DNA of 64,000 nucleotides, from the NCBI GenBank assembly GCA_002238505.1, contig MPMM01000004.1:62001-126000 (forward strand), written 5' to 3'. This DNA is from SAR202 cluster bacterium bin22. GTDB lineage: Bacteria; Chloroflexota; Dehalococcoidia; Lucifugimonadales; UBA3495. The translations under genes were made by a program, and so were the position numbers. Position 1 is the stretch's first letter, and every line of letters begins with the position of its first letter. Below the pieces are notes generated by a model. It was not told where the DNA came from. It ran no database searches and was given only the letters and a program-made list of their open reading frames with translations. Of this stretch, positions 16,418 through 25,281 are shown one piece after another.

Positions 16418-17602
16418 ATGACTATTTCCCGTAATGTTCGCCGTTCCATGGAAGAGGGTGGATGGATCCGCCGCATGTTTGAGGTCGGTATCGCCCTCAA
16501 GGCCCAGTATGGCGATGACAAGGTCTTCGACCTGTCTCTGGGCAATCCAGTGGTGGAACCTCCGGAAGAATTCAACGAAGAACTGCGGCGGCTGGCGCAA
16601 AACCCCGCCCGGGGCATGCATCGCTACATGCCCAACGCCGGTTACCCCGAAACCAGGAGCGCCGTGGCCCAGAGCCTCCAGGCCGAAACCGGCCTGTCTT
16701 TTACCACCGGCGACATCGTCATGAGTTGCGGGGCCGCCGGGGCCATCAACGTGGTACTGCGGGCCACCCTGAACCCGGGCGACGAAGTAATTATCCTGTC
16801 CCCTTTCTTCGGCGAGTACGTCTATTACATTGACAACCACAACGGCGTTCCGGTAATTGTGCCCACCGCCGAGGACTTTCAACTGGACCTGGCTGCCATC
16901 GAACAGGCTGTCACTCCCAAAACCCGGGGCCTGATCATCAACTCTCCCAACAACCCCTCCGGCGTGGTTTATTCCGACGGGCAAATTGATGACCTGGCGG
17001 CCCTGCTGAACCGGAAGATGGCCGAACTGGGGTCGGAAATCTACGTCATTAGCGATGAGCCTTACCGCCACCTGATCTACGACAGCCTGACTTACCCGCA
17101 GGTCTTCAGCCGGTACGACCGCACCATAGTGGTCAACTCCCACGCCAAAGACCTGGGCCTGCCCGGGGAGCGCATTGGCTACATAGCGGTTCACCCGGAC
17201 TACCCCAACAAGGGTGAACTGGTGGATGGAATGGTCTTCTGCACCCGCACCCTGGGGTTCGTGAACGCCCCAGCGCTGATGCAGCATGTCGTCCGCAGTC
17301 TGCAGGGTATCAGCGTGGATGTCGGGGAGTACCAACGCAAACGCGACTTCCTCTACTCCCAGCTAACGGAGATGGGCTACTCCATGGTCAAGCCCCAGGG
17401 AGCCTTCTACCTCTTCCCCAGGTCGCCCCTGCCCGACGACACGGAATTTGTGGATGCACTGCAGGAATGGAACGTGCTGGTGGTGCCCGGAAGGGGTTTT
17501 GGTACACCGGGCTACTTCCGCATCTCCTACTGCGTGGACGACTGGGTGCTGGAAGGAGCCATAGAGGGATTTGCCCGCGCCGCCGAGCGGTTCGGGTTGT
17601 AG
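16418..17602 (+). CDS. PLP-dependent aminotransferase, class I/II
   Basis: 394-residue fold-type I aminotransferase. Motifs in order: FDLSLGNPVVEPP, RYMPNAGYPETRSAVA, the cofactor phosphate-binding region SCGAAGAINVVL, INSPNNPSGVVY, SDEPYRHLIYD with the Asp that binds the pyridine nitrogen, SHAKDLGLPGERIGY with the Schiff-base Lys, and the C-terminal FRISYCV with the carboxylate-binding Arg. The substrate is probably an amino acid such as aspartate or an aromatic one, but this cannot be settled by eye. It stands alone between gaps on both sides. Confidence 0.92.
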   Translation: MTISRNVRRSMEEGGWIRRMFEVGIALKAQYGDDKVFDLSLGNPVVEPPEEFNEELRRLAQNPARGMHRYMPNAGYPETRSAVAQSLQAETGLSFTTGDIVMSCGAAGAINVVLRATLNPGDEVIILSPFFGEYVYYIDNHNGVPVIVPTAEDFQLDLAAIEQAVTPKTRGLIINSPNNPSGVVYSDGQIDDLAALLNRKMAELGSEIYVISDEPYRHLIYDSLTYPQVFSRYDRTIVVNSHAKDLGLPGERIGYIAVHPDYPNKGELVDGMVFCTRTLGFVNAPALMQHVVRSLQGISVDVGEYQRKRDFLYSQLTEMGYSMVKPQGAFYLFPRSPLPDDTEFVDALQEWNVLVVPGRGFGTPGYFRISYCVDDWVLEGAIEGFARAAERFGL

Positions 17603-17818
17603 TAGTGTTCCAGGTTGAGGAAAAGCAGGCTTTAAGAAACTAATCTGGCAAGAATTACGTCAGCTTGTTCCTATCCGGTAGCCTGCCCAAGAATCCATCC
17701 TTTGAGCCAGGATAGCAGTGGCAGGTACGCTAGTATCGAACGTACCCGCCAATTCAAGGTGTAATCGTCCTTGCGGGGAAATGATTCTAAGACGCTCAGA
17801 TAATGCGGTAAGTCGAAT

Positions 17819-18943
17819 CTACCACCCCGCCTCCTTGGACGGCAGCCGTATAGTCGCAGTGCCCTTGGTCGTAATCTGCTGGCGCTGGTTCTCGCCCCAA
17901 ATGTCCATATCCACCAGCTTTTCTCCGTTCTCCTCCCGCTTGCCGGTTATAGTGCCCTTGCACCAGGTGGTGTCGCCCACTACGTTGAAGCGGCGCAGTT
18001 CCACGTACATATTCCTCAGGAAGCCGTCGTCGCCCATCCAGTTGGTCAGCAGGTGGCCCATCCAGCAGCAGCGCTGGCACCCGTAGTCGTAGGCCCCCGG
18101 CAGTCCCGCGCTCTCCGCAGCCTCCTGGATGTCGTGGACGCGGATAATCGCTTCCTGCGCGCCGGTATTGGGGTCGGTGAAGCCCCAGGAAGGGTGACGC
18201 TGCATTTCCCGCAACTGGATGCCGTGGGAAATGCCGCCGATGCAGCCGGCCACGAAGGCCGTAATATCGCCGTGGCTCATCGGTCCCTTGACTACCGGCT
18301 TCAGGGAGTCCCCAACCTGGACGTCCTCCCACCATCGGGGATTGCTTCCTCGAATTTCCTCGCCCAGGACTGCCTCCTGGATGGCAAGGATTTCTTCGCG
18401 GCTGTATTGGTAAGGCTCAAAGGTGTACTTTTGACGTTCCCTGGCAGCAGTTCGTTCGGCCCGAATTTGCCAGCCCCGGGTCTTCCCCAGCACTTCACCG
18501 CGCTGGTTGAAGTAATGGGTGACGCTGGACTGGATGAGAATGCGTCCGGCAAACTCGCTTTCCTTCTCCTCCAGGCCGGTGAACTGTTCCTGGACCGAAA
18601 TCTTGTCGTCCATGTAGATGGGCCGGTACCACTCCCAGTCGTTGCCGGCGTGAAAACCGTGGACGCCCGGCAGGCCGCCGGTTCGGCCCGAGCACCAGTA
18701 AACGCTATACAGGAAACAGGGCGGGGCAATCAGCGTGCCAAACTTGGACTGCTGGGCATAGCTCACGTCCCAGTAGAGGGGGTTGCTGTCCCCGATGCCC
18801 TGGCAAAAGTGTCGGATGGCGCTGCGGGAAGCGTCCTCGTTGAACAGGCCCACGCCGTACTGCCGGGGCCGGTTATAGCTGCCCAGCCGCCCGCGCAGCC
18901 GGTCAATTCCTTCCTGCGTAATTCTGCCCGATTCTAGGACCAT
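17819..18943 (-). CDS. MaoC-like double hot-dog protein (FAS1-like dehydratase N-terminal domain)
   Basis: 374 residues forming two hot-dog domains. The first (residues 25-160) contains the FAS1-like dehydratase pattern IRHFCQGIGDSNPLYWD and LIAPPCFLYSV; the second (200-370) resembles a MaoC domain with GDITAFVAGCIGG and a C-terminal TTKGTATIRLPSKE strand. Members hydrate enoyl-CoA-type substrates or are uncharacterised. Residues typical of the MaoC Asp/His dyad (DxNPxH) appear as DSNPLY, with Tyr for His, so activity of the first domain is uncertain. Confidence 0.82.
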   Translation of the reverse strand: MVLESGRITQEGIDRLRGRLGSYNRPRQYGVGLFNEDASRSAIRHFCQGIGDSNPLYWDVSYAQQSKFGTLIAPPCFLYSVYWCSGRTGGLPGVHGFHAGNDWEWYRPIYMDDKISVQEQFTGLEEKESEFAGRILIQSSVTHYFNQRGEVLGKTRGWQIRAERTAARERQKYTFEPYQYSREEILAIQEAVLGEEIRGSNPRWWEDVQVGDSLKPVVKGPMSHGDITAFVAGCIGGISHGIQLREMQRHPSWGFTDPNTGAQEAIIRVHDIQEAAESAGLPGAYDYGCQRCCWMGHLLTNWMGDDGFLRNMYVELRRFNVVGDTTWCKGTITGKREENGEKLVDMDIWGENQRQQITTKGTATIRLPSKEAGW

Positions 18944-18982
18944 GATTGTTTCTCCTGAATGATTTGGGAGGATCAGATTTAT

Positions 18983-19600
18983 TTACAGAGCTGCGTTGTA
19001 GGCGGCTATTTGAAAATCGGCTATCCAGGATTCAAAGACGGTTTGACCCATCTGCAGGTTGCTCTTAAGCAGTTCGTTGGGTTGCCTTCCAGGGTAGCCT
19101 AATTGGATTGCCAAGTTTTGGTATCTACCTTTGGTGTGTTCGTTGGGATGGACAAGATAGTTGCGTAACACCCTCAATTGGTCAATGGGCGCAAAGCCGA
19201 CCCCCAAGTTTATCTGGGTAAAGTTAGCCGGCGCCAATTGCCTGGCGCGTTGAACTGCCCATGTAGGCTCGTCCCACTTCGTACCTGGCCCTGCACTAAT
19301 GTCAACTCCTAGCTTTGCCCTCAAATCTGAGAATCCGTTGATGCCAGGTATGGTGCTAAGTCTATTCCCCTGCAAAGTGAGGACGTTGCCATAGGCAGAC
19401 TGAATAACCAGATTTCTGCAGTACTCTCCCCAGAGAACCAACAGCCTGTTGATGATCTGTACATTCCCTGCGGCGTGGACGAATTGGCACTGTGCCGCTT
19501 CTTTGGGATCCTGAGGTAACGGAGCAAAGAACGCGTCTGATAGCTGCTCTGTCCGAACCAGGAATCTGGAATAAAGGGATCCAAGTTTACGAGTGGCCAT
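18983..19600 (-). CDS. HEPN-like protein, putative RNase partner of DUF262
   Basis: 205 residues, predicted mostly alpha-helical. The sequence RNYLVH at 146-151 fits the Rx4H motif of HEPN ribonucleases, and the placement directly behind a DUF262 gene (7 bp) matches the known pairing of DUF262 proteins with MAE_28990/MAE_18760-type HEPN proteins. No other catalytic motif is seen. Codon use and GC (around 48%) are clearly lower than in most of the window, as in the adjacent DUF262 gene. It is the last gene of the cassette. The HEPN assignment is from a short motif plus context, so moderate confidence. Confidence 0.65.
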   Translation of the reverse strand: MATRKLGSLYSRFLVRTEQLSDAFFAPLPQDPKEAAQCQFVHAAGNVQIINRLLVLWGEYCRNLVIQSAYGNVLTLQGNRLSTIPGINGFSDLRAKLGVDISAGPGTKWDEPTWAVQRARQLAPANFTQINLGVGFAPIDQLRVLRNYLVHPNEHTKGRYQNLAIQLGYPGRQPNELLKSNLQMGQTVFESWIADFQIAAYNAAL

Positions 19601-19607
19601 GGACAGG

Positions 19608-20657
19608 CTAAATTTGGTTAGGCAACAAAGCCCTAAATAGTTCCAAGAAGCGCGGTTTTCTGCTTCTCATGCGCTGGGTAGTTCCGGCAGAAGCGTACTT
19701 GAACGCATAAAACCTGTTGGGCACATCGTTTTCGTCCATTTCTAAGACCTCAGCCAAGGTACCCAGATTGGCCCTAGCCATCATTATGTCCGATAAAGCT
19801 CCTTTACAGCGTTGCGGCATATCTATGCTTCCAATTGCTCCTTCCGGAATGCCGTAGAGGGCATGGGCAACTGCTGCAAAAAGCATTAACAGGTGTGGTC
19901 CCCTGACCAAAGGGGAACCCTCTATTAGCAATTCTTCGGTGACCATTTTTTCGAGTACCCGGTCAAGACGATTTATGGCTTGGTCTGGCACTGTTTCATC
20001 GTACTTCTTGTACAATCCGTCTATAGAAGGCTGGCCACCATCTGTTACGCCTGTTAGGAGCGTTCCCAGCATCTGGGCCATAAGTTCGTCATCTGCCATT
20101 CTGACTCTTTGGCCGATACCTACAACTCGGAATTTTTCCCATAAAACTGACCATCGCGTGGAAGCCTCTGCGACGGAATTTCTAAAAGCACCTTGATATT
20201 TGCCGTGACGTAGTTCCTGCCGATTAAGGTTTAGACCGTAGGCATTAATCCGGTGGAAAACGTCGAATACTTCAGAGTTAGTAGCATTGAACAACTGCAC
20301 AACACCGACGTGATAGGTTAGAAAGGTTTGCTGTGAATCGGCGTCCAAGTCGGAATAGCGCAAGCCGGCAAATTCTCCTGCATTCTTGCCTAGGACAATT
20401 TTGTCGTTAGAGAACTCATCAATGGTTCGGAGCCTCTGCTGACCATCCACTACCTCGCGATAATTGCGACGCGTAGTTAAGTTGGTCTTAGTGCGCAAAT
20501 AGATGTTGGGCATAGGCCGCCCTCTCAGTATTGTATCTACGAGATAGGACTTGGCCGGTGTCTGCCACACGGACCTGCGCTGAAACTCTGGGTTTAATAC
20601 GAGTGTACCCTCATCCATCCAGGTCAACAGGTCAGAAATGGGGTATTGCTCAAGCAT
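19608..20657 (-). CDS. DUF262 (ParB/GmrS-like) domain protein
   Basis: 349 residues. Residues 5-180 contain the DUF262 signature: YPISDLLTWMDEG, LNPEFQRRSVW at 21-31, the DGQQR box at 71-75, and FHRINAYGLNLNRQELRHGKY. DUF262 is related to ParB/Srx folds and is the NTP-binding N-terminal domain of GmrSD and BrxU type restriction enzymes. The C-terminal HNH (DUF1524) domain of those enzymes is absent; instead a helical tail ends at 349, so cleavage would need a partner. The ATG at 20657 is chosen over a TTG at 20669. It is low in GC and lies 45 bp after the methyltransferase gene and 7 bp before the HEPN-like gene. Confidence 0.88.
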   Translation of the reverse strand: MLEQYPISDLLTWMDEGTLVLNPEFQRRSVWQTPAKSYLVDTILRGRPMPNIYLRTKTNLTTRRNYREVVDGQQRLRTIDEFSNDKIVLGKNAGEFAGLRYSDLDADSQQTFLTYHVGVVQLFNATNSEVFDVFHRINAYGLNLNRQELRHGKYQGAFRNSVAEASTRWSVLWEKFRVVGIGQRVRMADDELMAQMLGTLLTGVTDGGQPSIDGLYKKYDETVPDQAINRLDRVLEKMVTEELLIEGSPLVRGPHLLMLFAAVAHALYGIPEGAIGSIDMPQRCKGALSDIMMARANLGTLAEVLEMDENDVPNRFYAFKYASAGTTQRMRSRKPRFLELFRALLPNQI

Positions 20658-20702
20658 GTCATCAACCAACCTTAAAGAAAGACGTACCTAAACTTATAAA
20701 CA

Positions 20703-21992
20703 TTATAATCTCACCAGACCTATGATAAACTCTTCATGCAGCCTCAATTCTATACCCGTATTACCGCCACTCCCTAGGTTTCCCCATCTTGCCGGCAACA
20801 TTCTCCGATTCCTATCCAAGGACCTTTCTAAAGGACCCACCACCCCAAACCCCACCTGCTTCGCAATCCCCGCCAAATACTCTTGTGTGGCAATTCGCTG
20901 GCCCCGCATGGTGGAGGGGCCAACCACTATGATTACCGCCCGGCCAGGGCGGATAACCCGGTACATCTCCTCTATGGCCTGACGCATTTCGCGCAGGTAT
21001 CGGGCAAGGACGCGGGACTTGGGCCGGTCTATTTCCGACAGGTCTTCGATGGCTCGCTGAGCATTGTGCGGAAGGGAAGTGCCCTCATCGGGGATTTGCC
21101 TCTCCGCCCCAATATACTTGCCCCGCAGGCTTCCCAACTCCGGTATCTGGCTGCCCAGCCAGACCAGGGAAAACTTGTGGGCCCGCATGTAGTCCAGGGC
21201 ATTGGCGTAGGGGGGCGACGTAACTATCAAGTCAACGGAGTTGTCGGCCAGGGGGAGGCGCCGGGAGTCGGCTGCCAGGAATTCCCCGCTCTGCCCGCCC
21301 AAGTCCGGGGTTTCCTCGAAGGCCCTTACCGCCTGCCGCACCTGTGCCTCAAACATCCGGAAGGGACTGCGCGGCTGCTTGTCGTTAACCCGGTGGGGCC
21401 GCGAATGGGCCAAATCTCGGGCGCGGGAAACACCGCCGGACTTGGTTACGATAGTTGCGGAAAAGAGGACCTCCAGCAGGTTGTGCATTGCGGAGTCGGT
21501 CTCGTGCCGTACCACCAATGCCAGGGCCGCCAGTTCCTGCTGGGTTTCGGGCAGGAACCAGTAGTCAACAAAGTCCAGGGTGGCTTTGGACATTTCCTGC
21601 CGGATGTCTTCCAGGGGTTGATTGTTTGCCGCCAGGCTGGAGGCGCGTTCCAGCATCCGGAGGCCCGCTTCCTGTATCCGGTCCGTGGCCAACAACGTGG
21701 TCTTGGCGCGGCACTGCCTGCGGGCCAGCGGGTCCAGGTCCACGCCGATTACCTTGCGGCCCAGCAGCCATCCCTCCAGGAGGGTGGAACCGGAACCGGC
21801 CATGGGGTCCAGCACCGTTTCACCGGGCGCGGACAGACCTTCAATGAAATATCGGGGAAGCTGGGCCGGAAACTTCGCCGCAAATGCGTGAATGGCGTGC
21901 AGCGGATGGGGCCGGTCGCCGCCCGTAAAGGACAAATCCTGGTCCAGCAGTTGGGCCAGCTTGTTGGAAATGCTGTCGGTAACGGAGGTCAA
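20703..21992 (-). CDS. DNA methyltransferase (N4-cytosine/N6-adenine type)
   Basis: 429 residues. The SAM-binding motif I is DPMAGSGST at 62-70, followed by VIGVDLDPLA; catalytic motif IV is TSPPY at 258-262. An N-terminal HAIHAFAAKFPAQLPRYFI matches the H-x-x-x-AKF entry of a family of amino-methylating DNA methylases in which motif I precedes motif IV. The 180-residue insert between them likely holds target recognition. It starts with a TTG at 21992 and heads the three-gene minus-strand cassette with the DUF262 and HEPN-like genes, where it probably marks self DNA. GC is higher than in its two partners. Confidence 0.88.
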   Translation of the reverse strand: MTSVTDSISNKLAQLLDQDLSFTGGDRPHPLHAIHAFAAKFPAQLPRYFIEGLSAPGETVLDPMAGSGSTLLEGWLLGRKVIGVDLDPLARRQCRAKTTLLATDRIQEAGLRMLERASSLAANNQPLEDIRQEMSKATLDFVDYWFLPETQQELAALALVVRHETDSAMHNLLEVLFSATIVTKSGGVSRARDLAHSRPHRVNDKQPRSPFRMFEAQVRQAVRAFEETPDLGGQSGEFLAADSRRLPLADNSVDLIVTSPPYANALDYMRAHKFSLVWLGSQIPELGSLRGKYIGAERQIPDEGTSLPHNAQRAIEDLSEIDRPKSRVLARYLREMRQAIEEMYRVIRPGRAVIIVVGPSTMRGQRIATQEYLAGIAKQVGFGVVGPLERSLDRNRRMLPARWGNLGSGGNTGIELRLHEEFIIGLVRL

Positions 21993-22243
21993 GGACAGAC
22001 TCTGCCTCGGTTGGAGTTTCCAGTCATTCTAAATCCCGGCTGCCCACCAATCAAACGGGCGGCTCGTGTGGGAGCGCCCCACGCCGGTTGTTCGCAACTT
22101 TTGGGGCGATGGCAAAGTGTCCCGTTCGTCCTGACCTTGCCGAAGGGACGGCCCATCATTACTCGATTACCCCGCCCCGAGCCAGTCGAGTGGCTTACCA
22201 CGAACGGAATTACAGTATTCATCAATACAAGGATATAAGACTA
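21993..22243. other. Short intergenic gap with repeat-like sequence
   Basis: The stretch 22122-22210 contains CCTTGCCGAAGGGACGG and CCACGAACGGAAT, which resemble the conserved core and end of repeat family 4 (52411, 52596, 55323). No promoter for the cassette could be clearly assigned. Confidence 0.45.
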
Positions 22244-23638
22244 TCAGTCGACTGCCGTCTCCCTGGGTACCCGCTGCCTGGCCTGCAGGCGTTCCGGCAG
22301 GCGGGGGCGGGGCAAGGCCAGGAAGGTCAGCGACGACAGGGCAAGTATGCCGATCAGCGGAAACAGGGCCAGGTAGTAACTGCCCGTAGCGTCAAATATC
22401 ATGCCCATCCACACGGCGGTCCACATGGATATCAGCTGGTCGGGCAGGTGTTGCCAGCCCCGCAGCGTGGCAAAGCTGCGCCGCCCGAAAAATTCCCCCA
22501 TCAATGCCCAGTTGAGGGAGTTGGCGCTTTCCGACAGGGCCTGCAAAATGGCGAAGCCGGCCAGCAGCCACAGGCTTCCGCTGGTGTTGAACATCAGGCA
22601 CAGGGCCAGGGCCCCCGAGGCCATGCACAGGGCGCTCAGCCGTTGGCGCGGAAAGCGGTCGCCCAGCCAGCCGACGAGGGGGTTGAAGAAAACGGTGGCG
22701 AAGGCCACCAGGCCCACGTAAAAGGCGGCAATCTGCAGGCTCTCAATCTGCTCACGCCCCCCCTGCTGCAGAAACCAGACCATTACCGGGGCCAGCAGGA
22801 AGGACAGCCCCGAGTGGGCGGTGTTGCGCAGCCCCGCAGCCAGCACCAGCATCCAGTACGAGGGGGTGCGCATGGCCTCCCGGGCGGTGAAGTCGTTCTC
22901 GGGAACCGCCCAGTGTGTCCGCCTCTGCGAGCGACCTGCTTGTCTGTCTTCAGTCTGGCTCTCATCCGTATTGGCGGCATCCCCTGCCGCCTCTGCGGGA
23001 AGGTCTCCGTCTGGCAGCAGGCCCATCGACTCGGGAGACCGTTTCACCATGAAGGACAGGGGCACCACCAGCAGGATGATACCTACCCCCGAGATGCGCA
23101 CCGCTATCTCCCACCCGTAGGTCAGCACCAGCCAGCCTGCCACCGGGGCAATTGCGCCACCAATTCCGTGGCCCATGGACACCAGCGACATTGCCAGTCC
23201 CCGGCGCCGCCGGAACCAGTTGTTGATGGCCGCAATGGACGCGTTGTTGTAGCCCGACCGGAAGCCCACCGACATCAGGCCAACGAACACCAGCAGGAAA
23301 AAGAAATAGTTGTGGGTGTAAGACAGCAGGATGAATCCCAGGCCGGAGGTTATGCCCCCAAAGGCCAGCATGGGTCCCGGGCCCAGCCGGTCGGTCAGGT
23401 AACCCATGAAGGGACCCTGGATTCCTCCCATGAGCCGCCCCAGCGTGTCGGCCCACCCGATGGCCGCCGCGCTCAGGCCCAGGCTGTTCTGAATGGGAAT
23501 GATATAAACGGTGAATCCCCGGTTGAAACTGCCCTGCTTGACGCCGTCGGTAATCAGACTTACCAGCACAATCCACCAGCCGTAAAACAGCGTGGGAAAA
23601 GGCAATCGGCGGCGATATGAGGAAGGAGTGTTATCCAA
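22244..23638 (-). CDS. MFS transporter
   Basis: 464-residue, 12-helix major facilitator protein. The first half shows YGWWIVLVSLITDGVKQG, GYLTDRLGPGPML (loop 2-3) and NNWFRRRRGLAMSLVSMGHGIGG (helix 5 region), as in monocarboxylate-type permeases. A charged cytoplasmic loop of about 40 residues (DANTDESQTEDRQAG) separates the halves, and GWLGDRFPRQRL repeats the motif in the second half. The TTG at 23638 has AAGGA six bases upstream, better than the TTG at 23668. It lacks the Cys that is replaced by TGA in the transporter at 6038 and belongs to another subfamily. Substrate unknown. Confidence 0.9.
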   Translation of the reverse strand: MDNTPSSYRRRLPFPTLFYGWWIVLVSLITDGVKQGSFNRGFTVYIIPIQNSLGLSAAAIGWADTLGRLMGGIQGPFMGYLTDRLGPGPMLAFGGITSGLGFILLSYTHNYFFFLLVFVGLMSVGFRSGYNNASIAAINNWFRRRRGLAMSLVSMGHGIGGAIAPVAGWLVLTYGWEIAVRISGVGIILLVVPLSFMVKRSPESMGLLPDGDLPAEAAGDAANTDESQTEDRQAGRSQRRTHWAVPENDFTAREAMRTPSYWMLVLAAGLRNTAHSGLSFLLAPVMVWFLQQGGREQIESLQIAAFYVGLVAFATVFFNPLVGWLGDRFPRQRLSALCMASGALALCLMFNTSGSLWLLAGFAILQALSESANSLNWALMGEFFGRRSFATLRGWQHLPDQLISMWTAVWMGMIFDATGSYYLALFPLIGILALSSLTFLALPRPRLPERLQARQRVPRETAVD

Positions 23639-23835
23639 GAAAAATCCTTGAAGCAGGACTGGCAACAAACAGTCGATTATGACGGCGAAGTCCGGATAGG
23701 ACGGACAATATTCCGGTCAGAGAAACTATCTGCCCTGCCAGCCAAATACCAGGTTTGTCGGTTCCAATACTTTAGCAGATTGGCAGGGTCGCGATAAGGT
23801 TTTCTCTGCAGAAACGAAAGGCCGGTCTGGTGGTG

Positions 23836-23999
23836 CAACAGGTTGGAAATGACAACTGCTAAATCTGTATCGTCATTCCGGCCTTGAGCCGGAATCCAGA
23901 CAGGTTGCGAAAGGTCAACTGCAGAGCACTAGAGGGGCTCTGGATTCCGGCTTTCGCCGGAAAGACGGTTAAACCCCAACCCATCAATACAATGCTGTG
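23836..23999. repeat. Dispersed repeat, family 2, copy 3
   Basis: 164 bp, nearly identical to the copy at 15183, with CAACAG at the left end and CTGTGA (one T lost) at the right. The end lies 5 bp from the stop codon of the minus-strand deoxyribosyltransferase gene. The remaining sequence 23639-23835 between the transporter and the repeat shows no recognisable feature. Confidence 0.85.
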
Positions 24000-24004
24000 A
24001 ACTG

Positions 24005-24469
24005 TCAGGGAGTTCCCGCCCAGCGGGCCAGGGCCTTGTCCGCCGCTGCTATGTTGGCGACAGAGGTGTAGTAATAGTCCTGCCAGTCCTGCTCCGGCAT
24101 GCCGGTAAACAGCATCAGGTTCAGGGGATATTCCTCGCTATCGGTGGCCCGGCGGAAGTCGTCGCGGAACAGAAAGGTGGGCTTGCTCAGGGCGATTGCC
24201 ATGCCCAGTTCCACCATCACGCCCTCGTCGGGCGGTACGCCGTTAACCACGGCAAAGGTGGCATCCGCTTCCACAACATCCCGAAAGTCGGCCTGCCCCA
24301 CACGGTAAGCCCAGCCGGCCGCCGAGAAGTCCACCTGGTTGTTCCTGGTAAAAGGCTCCCATACCTCCAATCCCAACCCCTCCAGGGCGGCAACCAGGGG
24401 TGGCAGCAGCAACGCCCGCTGCTGCTCGGAAAAACCATATGGGTTAGCCAGGTAAATGGTCTTGGGCAT
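24005..24469 (-). CDS. Nucleoside 2-deoxyribosyltransferase
   Basis: 154 residues. The N-terminal IYLANPYGFSEQQR matches the FLAGPF-type opening of the family. A central ADATFAVVNGVPPDEGVMVELGMAIALSKPTFLF has the catalytic Glu in DxGVxxELGxA, with the following helix. The enzyme exchanges the base of 2-deoxyribonucleosides (nucleotide salvage). It is monocistronic, and repeat family 2 lies right after its stop. Confidence 0.92.
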   Translation of the reverse strand: MPKTIYLANPYGFSEQQRALLLPPLVAALEGLGLEVWEPFTRNNQVDFSAAGWAYRVGQADFRDVVEADATFAVVNGVPPDEGVMVELGMAIALSKPTFLFRDDFRRATDSEEYPLNLMLFTGMPEQDWQDYYYTSVANIAAADKALARWAGTP

Positions 24470-24571
24470 GGCAGAAAATCTCGCTCGTTAATCAGGATGG
24501 CATTACTCTACCACCGGATCCCGCTCGTCGGTGTGAAGCCCCCGCCCCAACCAAGTTTCCCTGAGCGTGTA

Positions 24572-24594
24572 GGGGCGGGTTTCAAACCCGCCCC
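24572..24594. repeat. Palindrome GGGGCGGGTTT / AAACCCGCCCC
   Basis: An 11-bp perfect inverted repeat around a single C, in the context GTGTAGGGGCGGG. The same motif appears at 34653-34672. It is a short dispersed palindrome rather than a terminator, since no T-run follows. Confidence 0.7.
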
Positions 24595-24610
24595 CCAAAG
24601 CCACAATTCA

Positions 24611-24778
24611 ATGTCGCCCCGAGCGCCAACCATGCCGCCCCGAGCGCCAACCATGCCGCCCCGAGCGCCAACCATGTCGCCCCGAGCGCCAACCATGTCG
24701 CCCCGAGCGCCAACCATGTCGCCCCGAGCGCCAACCATGTCGCCCCGAGCGCCAACCATGTCGCCCCGCGCCCCAACC
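24611..24778. repeat. 21-bp tandem repeat array (8 units)
   Basis: Eight back-to-back units of 21 bp beginning ATGTCGCCCCGAGCGCCAAC, with a T/C variant at the fifth base in units 2 and 3, followed by a diverged unit at 24779 that merges into CCTGAGCTTGCCGAAGG. Because 21 is a multiple of 3, every frame stays open and gives a 7-residue repeat (MSPRAPT on the plus strand). No start signal or homology supports translation. The unit matches single copies at 4639 and 61515. Confidence 0.9.
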
Positions 24779-24912
24779 ATGTCGCCCTGAGCTTGCCGAA
24801 GGGCCTGAAAGCCTTCCCCTCAACCCGGTTGCGGGTCCGAAAGCTGGTTTGCGAGACGGTGTCTGGATTTTAATCCCTGCGTAACGCACAATTTTCCTAG
24901 AACGCGATTGCC

Positions 24913-25078
24913 CAGGTAGTGTCGTCAAGAGTCGATTCTCGTCATTCTGGCTTTCGCCAGAATCCAGAAAAGTCTTGACTATGGGTGATAACCTCCGCGA
25001 TGTAACAAGGCTTTGTCTTGCAGCGTATTTGCACCCGATCACCAAAGACAGCAAGGACTGATTTGACGGCACCCCCCG
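24913..25078. repeat. Dispersed MITE-like repeat, family 1, copy 2
   Basis: 166 bp, ends AGGTAGTGTCGTCAA and TTGACGGCACCCCCC, with the REP-type core ATTCTGGCTTTCGCCAGAAT inside. The rest of the gap 25079-25281 up to glcD shows nothing I can name. Confidence 0.82.
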
Positions 25079-25281
25079 GCCACCGGCCCACGCATTCACC
25101 GAAGGGTCAACAATCAGCTGGCCCGAGTCAGTTGGCCCGGACCATTGCAAAACCGGCAATAGCCGCTACCCGGCGGGTTCCCCATTTAGCGAAGCTCCTG
25201 TTTGGCGACCTTAGATTCTGCAACCCACATCGGCTTGAACGCTGACTCTTCCCGTTCCCGTCCTTGCCTCTAACCCCGCCG

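Noticed and set aside
24611-24778. CRISPR array
   Set aside because: Units are directly joined with no spacers, and no cas genes are near; the same holds for the cluster at 47695-47970, where spacers are short and the repeats are dispersed elsewhere.
24497-24790. Repeat-rich protein MSPRAPT in the 21-bp array
   Set aside because: All frames on both strands are open because the unit is 21 bp; there is no ribosome site, and the same unit occurs as non-coding single copies elsewhere.
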